From Bacteroidia bacterium (GTDB taxonomy: Bacteria > Bacteroidota > Bacteroidia > J057), in NCBI GenBank assembly GCA_041391665.1, contig JAWKNO010000001.1:992001-1056000 (forward strand): a stretch of DNA of 64,000 nt, read 5' to 3'. Of the stretch, positions 59,885-64,000 are shown piece by piece (position 1 is the stretch's first letter; each line of letters opens with the position of its first letter). The position numbers were made by a program, and so were the translations under genes. The notes beneath the pieces are model-generated. The model was not told the origin of the DNA. It saw only the letters and a list, made by a program, of their open reading frames with translations, and ran no database searches.

Positions 59885-60625
59885 TTAATTTACCTTAATT
59901 ATTTGAGGTTCCTCATTCCATTCTTGCCCTTCAAAAAGACGTCCGTTTGCAGATTTATTTCGTTTTATCCCATCGGCGCCCCAAGTTCCCCATTGCTTGA
60001 AGAAAAATGCTACTTTCTCTTCTTCGCATTGAGACTGAATATTTTCTATCCAGCTATGCTCCATAGGTCTTGCCTTGTTTCCACTTTCGCCTCCGACAAT
60101 TACCCAGTCAATACCTTCCAGGTTTATTTCGCCAAGATCCTCCAGTAAAGGTTCAAGGGAAAGAAACCGAATCGAAGCATCTACTGATCTCAATAGGTCT
60201 ATTCTGAACTTTTGTGCAGGGTTTTCAACACTCACTCCCATCCATACATTATTAGGTATTTTCCTGGTAGTAGTATAATTGATCAGAATATGTGGTCTTT
60301 TGGTTAATATCTGATAAGTATGATGAGGGGTATTGGATATAACTTCAAAGACACTATCTAAATAATCAAAAGGCATCTTTTCATGGAAAAGATCACTCAT
60401 GGAATTGACAAAAAATTTAGTAGGTTTTTTGATCTTAAGAGGCATTGTCAATCTTTCCGGAACGAGAGTAAACTCAAAACCATTTTCATACCCCCTTGTA
60501 CCCATCGCCTGTAGGCGGTTGGACATAACCTCTGCATAACAAAACTTACATCCTGCGGAGACTTTATTGCACCCGGTACTTGGATTCCATGTCGCTTCTG
60601 TCCATTCTATTTTTGATAACTTCAT
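59885..60625 (-). CDS. DUF5131 (phage Gp37/Gp68) three-Cys-motif protein
   Basis: 246 residues. The signature start SKIEWTEATWNPSTGCNKVSAGCKFCYAE carries the CX6CX2C cluster motif (Cys19, Cys26, Cys29). Then follow GYENGFEFTLVPERL, FVNSMSDLFHE, QILTKRP, WMGVSVENP, FLSLEPLLEDLGEINL, WVIVGGESGNKARP and FFFKQWGTWGADG. This is a radical-SAM-like family found in phages and mobile islands. Its start overlaps the stop of the TcmP gene by four bases, the known partner gene (three-Cys-motif partner). The substrate is unknown. The gene is AT-richer than rlmN next to it, consistent with recent arrival. Confidence 0.9.
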   Translation of the reverse strand: MKLSKIEWTEATWNPSTGCNKVSAGCKFCYAEVMSNRLQAMGTRGYENGFEFTLVPERLTMPLKIKKPTKFFVNSMSDLFHEKMPFDYLDSVFEVISNTPHHTYQILTKRPHILINYTTTRKIPNNVWMGVSVENPAQKFRIDLLRSVDASIRFLSLEPLLEDLGEINLEGIDWVIVGGESGNKARPMEHSWIENIQSQCEEEKVAFFFKQWGTWGADGIKRNKSANGRLFEGQEWNEEPQIIKVN

Positions 60626-61731
60626 CGTTTCGATAGTAAAATGTAGTTAATACATCGTTTATATTTTCCAAAAGTACTTTCGTAAGTTAATAAAGGCGAT
60701 TTTTCAGTGAAATCAACCAATTTCTCTCTCTTCATTGCCTTGACGACATTAGAAGCATGACTTCCAATGTGGCCTTCTTCCAGTGTGAATAAAAAAATAT
60801 CCTGATTCGTTTTCAGCTCTCCCGAGAGAATCTTCTCACGCAATTTTTCATTAAATGCTTCTAACTTTGTCTTAGGCTTACTGCCAAAAAGTGTAAGTTG
60901 AGATTTCTGCACGTCTTCATCTAAATCAAAATTTGCTTCCCCATTTAATTCATTATGCTTCCAGGTTATTCCCAGAAACTTGTCAACCGCTCTTATATGA
61001 CTTGCTCCGAAAATAATGCCGTAGATATTGGATTGTTTTCTAATAGAAAAGGGATACAACTTAAGTTTCGAACCTTGTGGGATTTTTTTCCTTAATTGAT
61101 TTAGCAAACTTCGATGAATAAGCCTGTATGGCTGTTCTCGAATTTCCTCCATGTTTAAAGAAATGTTTTTCTGAAATTCCTCCGTATTTCCAAATCGCTG
61201 AAAATAAGATGAGGAAACGAAATAAAGAAAGTCAGTTTGGCTATGAGTACTAAATTCAAGCAAATATGTGTCAGCAAGGAACTTAATCCCATTTTGATCA
61301 AGAAATAGAAGGCTTGGAAATTTTTTAATAATATGGATAAGCTTTTCAAAAATAATTTCAAATGAATCATGAGAATAGAATACCTGAATAACTTGTTTCA
61401 ATTCTTGGTTTTGGTCTAAAAAAGCTTCGCAGGCGGTTTTCATCAACTCAAACTTATTGGAATCATACTCATTCAGATAAACTGATATCAGAGTATCCTT
61501 TTGAACAATATTAGAAACCTGCTCAAGTATTTTTTTTAGAATCCGTATGGGGCTTCCTGGAACGCCATTCTTATCATAACCAGTTCCGGCAAAGAAATCA
61601 AAAATATGCAAATGTTGCCCACCTATCATAGTGAATATTGGGATCCATGCTTGTGCGTATTGTTCAAAAATTTCAAGTTTTGAGAGAGTTTCCGCATCAA
61701 AAGGTTTTTCATGGAGGTCTTTTACCGGCAT
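60622..61731 (-). CDS. tcmP: Three-Cys-motif partner protein TcmP
   Basis: 369 residues from the ATG at 61731. A longer reading would overlap the 2OG-oxygenase gene by 100 bp and lacks family likeness. The family start is MPVKDLHEKPFDAETLSKLEIFEQYAQAWIPIF, then HIFDFFAGTGYDKNGVPGSPIRIL, a methyltransferase-like GxGxD-type strand, then a conserved SLLFLDQNGIKFL region. TcmP proteins stand next to three-Cys-motif proteins such as the DUF5131 gene, which overlaps here by four bases. The pair is a mobile cassette, role unproven, with a possible nucleic acid or defence function. Composition is AT-rich compared with both flanks. Confidence 0.88.
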   Translation of the reverse strand: MPVKDLHEKPFDAETLSKLEIFEQYAQAWIPIFTMIGGQHLHIFDFFAGTGYDKNGVPGSPIRILKKILEQVSNIVQKDTLISVYLNEYDSNKFELMKTACEAFLDQNQELKQVIQVFYSHDSFEIIFEKLIHIIKKFPSLLFLDQNGIKFLADTYLLEFSTHSQTDFLYFVSSSYFQRFGNTEEFQKNISLNMEEIREQPYRLIHRSLLNQLRKKIPQGSKLKLYPFSIRKQSNIYGIIFGASHIRAVDKFLGITWKHNELNGEANFDLDEDVQKSQLTLFGSKPKTKLEAFNEKLREKILSGELKTNQDIFLFTLEEGHIGSHASNVVKAMKREKLVDFTEKSPLLTYESTFGKYKRCINYILLSKR

Positions 61732-61823
61732 TGCAATTTTTTTTAGCAAATTAGATAAAAAAATAGAATCAGTCAATGCCTTTCCATTTGGATTGTAAAA
61801 AAATCCATCTCTCACTTTCCCCC

Positions 61824-62855
61824 TCACCCCACATCCCGTCTCAACTGCGGAAATACCTTCGCTACCTTCCCCAGTACATAGTCGCCATAAGTGCCTTCGA
61901 ATGTGTGTACATTTTCTCCGTCCCAACGGGCCTCCGGCTCGTCAGACAACGCTGCGATATGCCGCAGGTCTATGGGTTTGACCTCCACGTCAAAATTGGG
62001 GTCAAAGAAAAATGGAAACGAATACCGCTCCCGGCCACTCGTATTGCGCACCCGGTGGGGTGTCGAACGATAATAACCGCCGGTCATCCGGTCGAGCATA
62101 TCGCCGATATTGCAGATGAAGGTTCCCTCAATATAGGGCGCTTCAATCCATTGTCCGTGTGATCTTACCTGCAAACCTCCGACTGTATCCTGCTTGAGAA
62201 TGGTCAGCACGCCGTAGTCGGTATGTTCGCCCACACCCCAGGGCATGGCTGCTGCATCTTCCTTCGACTCGGGCGGATAGTGAAAGATGCGAAACAGGGT
62301 CAGCGGGTCACTGGTGTATCGGTCCGAAAAGTACGATTCGGGTAACCCCAGACTCAGGGCCAGCCCTTCCATGAGCTGGTGCCCCAGCGTGGTCATGGCA
62401 CTGGTATAGGAAAGTACGGTTTCCCGCAATCCGGAGGGGTGACCGGGAAATAAATTGGCGCCGTGCATGGGTAGTTTCGCCCGCACGCGGGGATCTTCAG
62501 GACCAAGCTCCGTACCAAAGTAGAGGCCTTCCTTCCTGTCAGGCTTACCTGAGGTGAGTTCCTCACCAACCGGAAAAAATCCCCGCCAGGCTCTGCCCCC
62601 CAGCTTCATGTGTATGTTCATTTTCTCCTCCAATGGCAGGGCAAAAAATTGTTCACTCAGTTGGTGGAGGCGGTTTTGAAGGGTTTCGTCAATGCCGTGC
62701 CCCCGGATATAAAAAAAGCCCGATTCACGACAGGCTGCATGGAGTTGTTTTGCAACGGAGTTTCGGTCGCCCTGACCCGCAACGAGGGGAGAGATATCGA
62801 TGACTGGGACATGGGTCAGCGGAGTTTGCATATGATCAATATTATTGAATGACAT
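61824..62855 (-). CDS. 2-oxoglutarate/Fe(II)-dependent oxygenase (isopenicillin N synthase-like family)
   Basis: 343 residues. The N-terminal DIOX_N part (about 15-120: VPVIDISPLVAGQGDRNSVAKQLHAACRESGFFYIRGHG) precedes the double-stranded beta-helix. The metal triad is His211 and Asp213 in GEHTDYG and His267 in STPHRVRN, with the 2-oxoglutarate arginine Arg277 in RERYSF. Members hydroxylate or desaturate amino acids, alkaloid-like or lipid substrates; the substrate is unknown. It is single-gene, reverse strand, separated by 92 bp from TcmP and divergent from the SusC gene. Confidence 0.93.
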   Translation of the reverse strand: MSFNNIDHMQTPLTHVPVIDISPLVAGQGDRNSVAKQLHAACRESGFFYIRGHGIDETLQNRLHQLSEQFFALPLEEKMNIHMKLGGRAWRGFFPVGEELTSGKPDRKEGLYFGTELGPEDPRVRAKLPMHGANLFPGHPSGLRETVLSYTSAMTTLGHQLMEGLALSLGLPESYFSDRYTSDPLTLFRIFHYPPESKEDAAAMPWGVGEHTDYGVLTILKQDTVGGLQVRSHGQWIEAPYIEGTFICNIGDMLDRMTGGYYRSTPHRVRNTSGRERYSFPFFFDPNFDVEVKPIDLRHIAALSDEPEARWDGENVHTFEGTYGDYVLGKVAKVFPQLRRDVG

Positions 62856-62938
62856 ACCCGGTTTAAAATAAAATTTTTTGTTCTGCCTTTTGAACTATAC
62901 CCATTGGTAAAATCATTTTGCCTCCCTATATTACTTAA

Positions 62939-62955
62939 CATTTGGCTAACAAATG
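62939..62955. promoter_or_regulatory. Inverted repeat in the SusC/oxygenase gap
   Basis: CATTTG-GCTAA-CAAATG is a perfect 6-bp inverted repeat 140 bases before the SusC start, within a run of TTTGG(C/T)TAA words (62941-62970). A possible regulator site. A second weak hairpin (AGGC-TAAA-GCCT, 63025-63036) precedes a T-run at about 63040-63046 and might be an attenuator. Confidence 0.3.
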
Positions 62956-63095
62956 ATTAATATTTGGTTAATGTTGGGCCTCTGATAAACAACTCACAAT
63001 TAAACGTTCATTAAGTTTTTGGGGAGGCTAAAGCCTTTCTTTTTTTCTATCTAACTATGTACTGTCTACTTAACTACAATTATAATTTTGCTTCG

Positions 63096-64000
63096 ATGAA
63101 ACATTCACTACGTTTTGCATCTCCAGATTCATGGTTGCTGCGGTTTTTTATGTTGAACTTTTTGTTCCTGCAGCTTGCATGGGTTACGGCAAAAGTGCCT
63201 GAAACCGTCTCTATCGCTGATTTTACTGTCAGTGGTCGCGTCATGGATGCCCAGTCAAAAGAACCCCTTGTTGGCTGTACCATCACGCTCAAAGGTGCTA
63301 CAACCGGTACACTTTCTGGCGACGACGGCAGATTTTCGATCAGTGTGCCTGACGAAAAAGCCGTACTGGTATTCACTTACCTCGGCTATGAAAAACAGGA
63401 AGTAACCGTCGGCAACCGTACGTCCATTGACGTGATGATGGCTGCTTCCGGTCTGGAACTTGACCAGGTTCTTCTCGTTGGTTATGGCTCTACCGCCAAA
63501 AAAGATCTCACAGGTTCGATCACCTCGCTTAAAAGTGATGACTTCAACCGTGGGATTATGAATTCACCCGAACAGCTTCTTCAGGGTAAAGTCGCAGGGG
63601 TAAATGTGACCTCTGCAAGCGGCGAACCCGGTACAGGTCAGAATATCACTGTGCGCGGACCCGGTGGCGTTCGTACCGGAAGTACTCCGCTGTTTGTACT
63701 TGACGGACTTGCACTGGACAACTCGAGCACAGGTGGCGCGATTAACCCGCTGACCTTCCTCAATCCCGAAGACATTGAGTCCATTGATGTGCTGAAAGAT
63801 GCATCCGCAACCGCTATCTACGGTGCCCGTGGTGCCAATGGGGTCATCATCATCACCACCAAAAGAGGCAAAACTGGTGTTTCTTCCTTCAACTACAATG
63901 GAAGCCTGGGTTTATCGACCATTGCTCGCCCTCTGGATGTATTTACCGCTGATGAATACAGACAGGAAGTGGTGAAAATCGGTGGTATCCTCGACGACCG
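63096..64000 (+). CDS. SusC/RagA family TonB-linked outer-membrane receptor (N-terminal part, runs off the window)
   Basis: Open from the ATG at 63096 to the right edge (301 codons). Signal-like N-terminus (FFMLNFLFLQLAWVTA). The carboxypeptidase-regulatory-like domain covers about 43-120 (FTVSGRVMDAQSKEPLVGCTITLKG, GDDGRFSISVPDE, TYLGYEKQEVTVG). Then comes the SusC signature DQVLLVGYGSTAKKDLTGSI and the TonB plug (about 120-250: RGIMNSPEQLLQGKVAGVNV, ITVRGPGG, DIESIDVLKDASATAIYGARGANGVI). It forms the outer-membrane channel of a nutrient-uptake complex with a SusD partner, expected just downstream outside the window. A perfect -7-like TAATTTTG (63083-63090) lies 5 bases before the ATG but without a good -33 partner. 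Confidence 0.95.
   Translation, partial: MKHSLRFASPDSWLLRFFMLNFLFLQLAWVTAKVPETVSIADFTVSGRVMDAQSKEPLVGCTITLKGATTGTLSGDDGRFSISVPDEKAVLVFTYLGYEKQEVTVGNRTSIDVMMAASGLELDQVLLVGYGSTAKKDLTGSITSLKSDDFNRGIMNSPEQLLQGKVAGVNVTSASGEPGTGQNITVRGPGGVRTGSTPLFVLDGLALDNSSTGGAINPLTFLNPEDIESIDVLKDASATAIYGARGANGVIIITTKRGKTGVSSFNYNGSLGLSTIARPLDVFTADEYRQEVVKIGGILDD

Noticed and set aside
1..64000. tRNA, rRNA, insertion sequences, integrases or attachment sites
   Set aside because: No T-arm/anticodon patterns, rRNA-like sequence or transposase/integrase motifs were noticed, and no direct repeats were found at the edges of the two AT-rich islands by eye. A tRNA and repeat search would be needed to exclude them fully.

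Overview
The window is a chromosomal segment of a member of the Bacteroidota, probably an environmental, protein-secreting lineage such as Saprospiria or Cytophagia; the exact genus cannot be read from it. Four things support this: a SusC/RagA-type TonB-linked receptor at the right edge, both kinds of type IX secretion (T9SS) C-terminal domain (type A at 20920-22023, type B at 11662-15918), several sigma/anti-sigma pairs with Bacteroidota-style membrane partners, and promoter-like TTG...TAnnTTTG elements. No rRNA, tRNA, CRISPR array or transposase was seen.

Layout. 1-1088: the end of a DUF2147 protein and an NlpC/P60 hydrolase. 1428-7718: a MarR regulator with a palindromic operator, then a tripartite RND efflux operon (adaptor, pump, TolC-like channel). 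7719-10004: a SPOR protein, an anti-sigma/ECF sigma pair and a small membrane protein. 10006-19315: a BNR-repeat lipoprotein, a 1418-residue PKD/T9SS giant, and a PstS-like lipoprotein with a TPR partner. 19385-24819: a DEAD-box-type helicase, then an operon of a 75-residue membrane peptide, an AlkP-TPR-sulfotransferase fusion and a T9SS-secreted protein. 25106-35081: a laminin-G/concanavalin-like secreted protein divergent from a membrane HTH protein, two more sigma modules, an M13 peptidase broken by one in-frame amber codon, an M19 dipeptidase and a YwqK-type protein. 35088-43724: DsbD, then a small biosynthetic-looking cluster (condensation-like/carrier protein, sulfotransferase, FkbH, VOC) beside an AlkZ-like protein and an acetyltransferase. 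43856-48006: a GH36 alpha-galactosidase flanked by dispersed palindromic repeats, and a sorbosone-dehydrogenase/cytochrome c fusion.

48145-52343 is an AT-rich defence island. It holds a fused HTH-ImmA/IrrE metallopeptidase, an unknown 161-residue protein, a gene relic, and a two-gene CBASS operon (CD-NTase plus HNH-SAVED effector) behind two inverted repeats. Next to it (52533-54128) is a protein with an N-terminus like cargo of extracellular contractile injection systems and a complete set of PI3/4-kinase-like active-site motifs. 54130-59828 is ordinary housekeeping: a DUF4143 ATPase, a methyltransferase, TatD, a Nudix CoA pyrophosphatase, Uma2 and RlmN. 59885-61731 is a second AT-rich insertion, the DUF5131/TcmP pair. 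It is followed by a 2OG-Fe(II) oxygenase and the start of a SusC gene.

The best candidates for something undescribed are four. They are the kinase-like putative injected effector; the single-chain HTH-peptidase that may control CBASS; the peptide/AlkP-TPR-sulfotransferase/T9SS operon, whose peptide and secreted protein both resemble PEP-CTERM sequences; and the carrier-protein/sulfotransferase/FkbH cluster next to an AlkZ-like glycosylase. All functions are inferred from reading the sequence; no database search was run.
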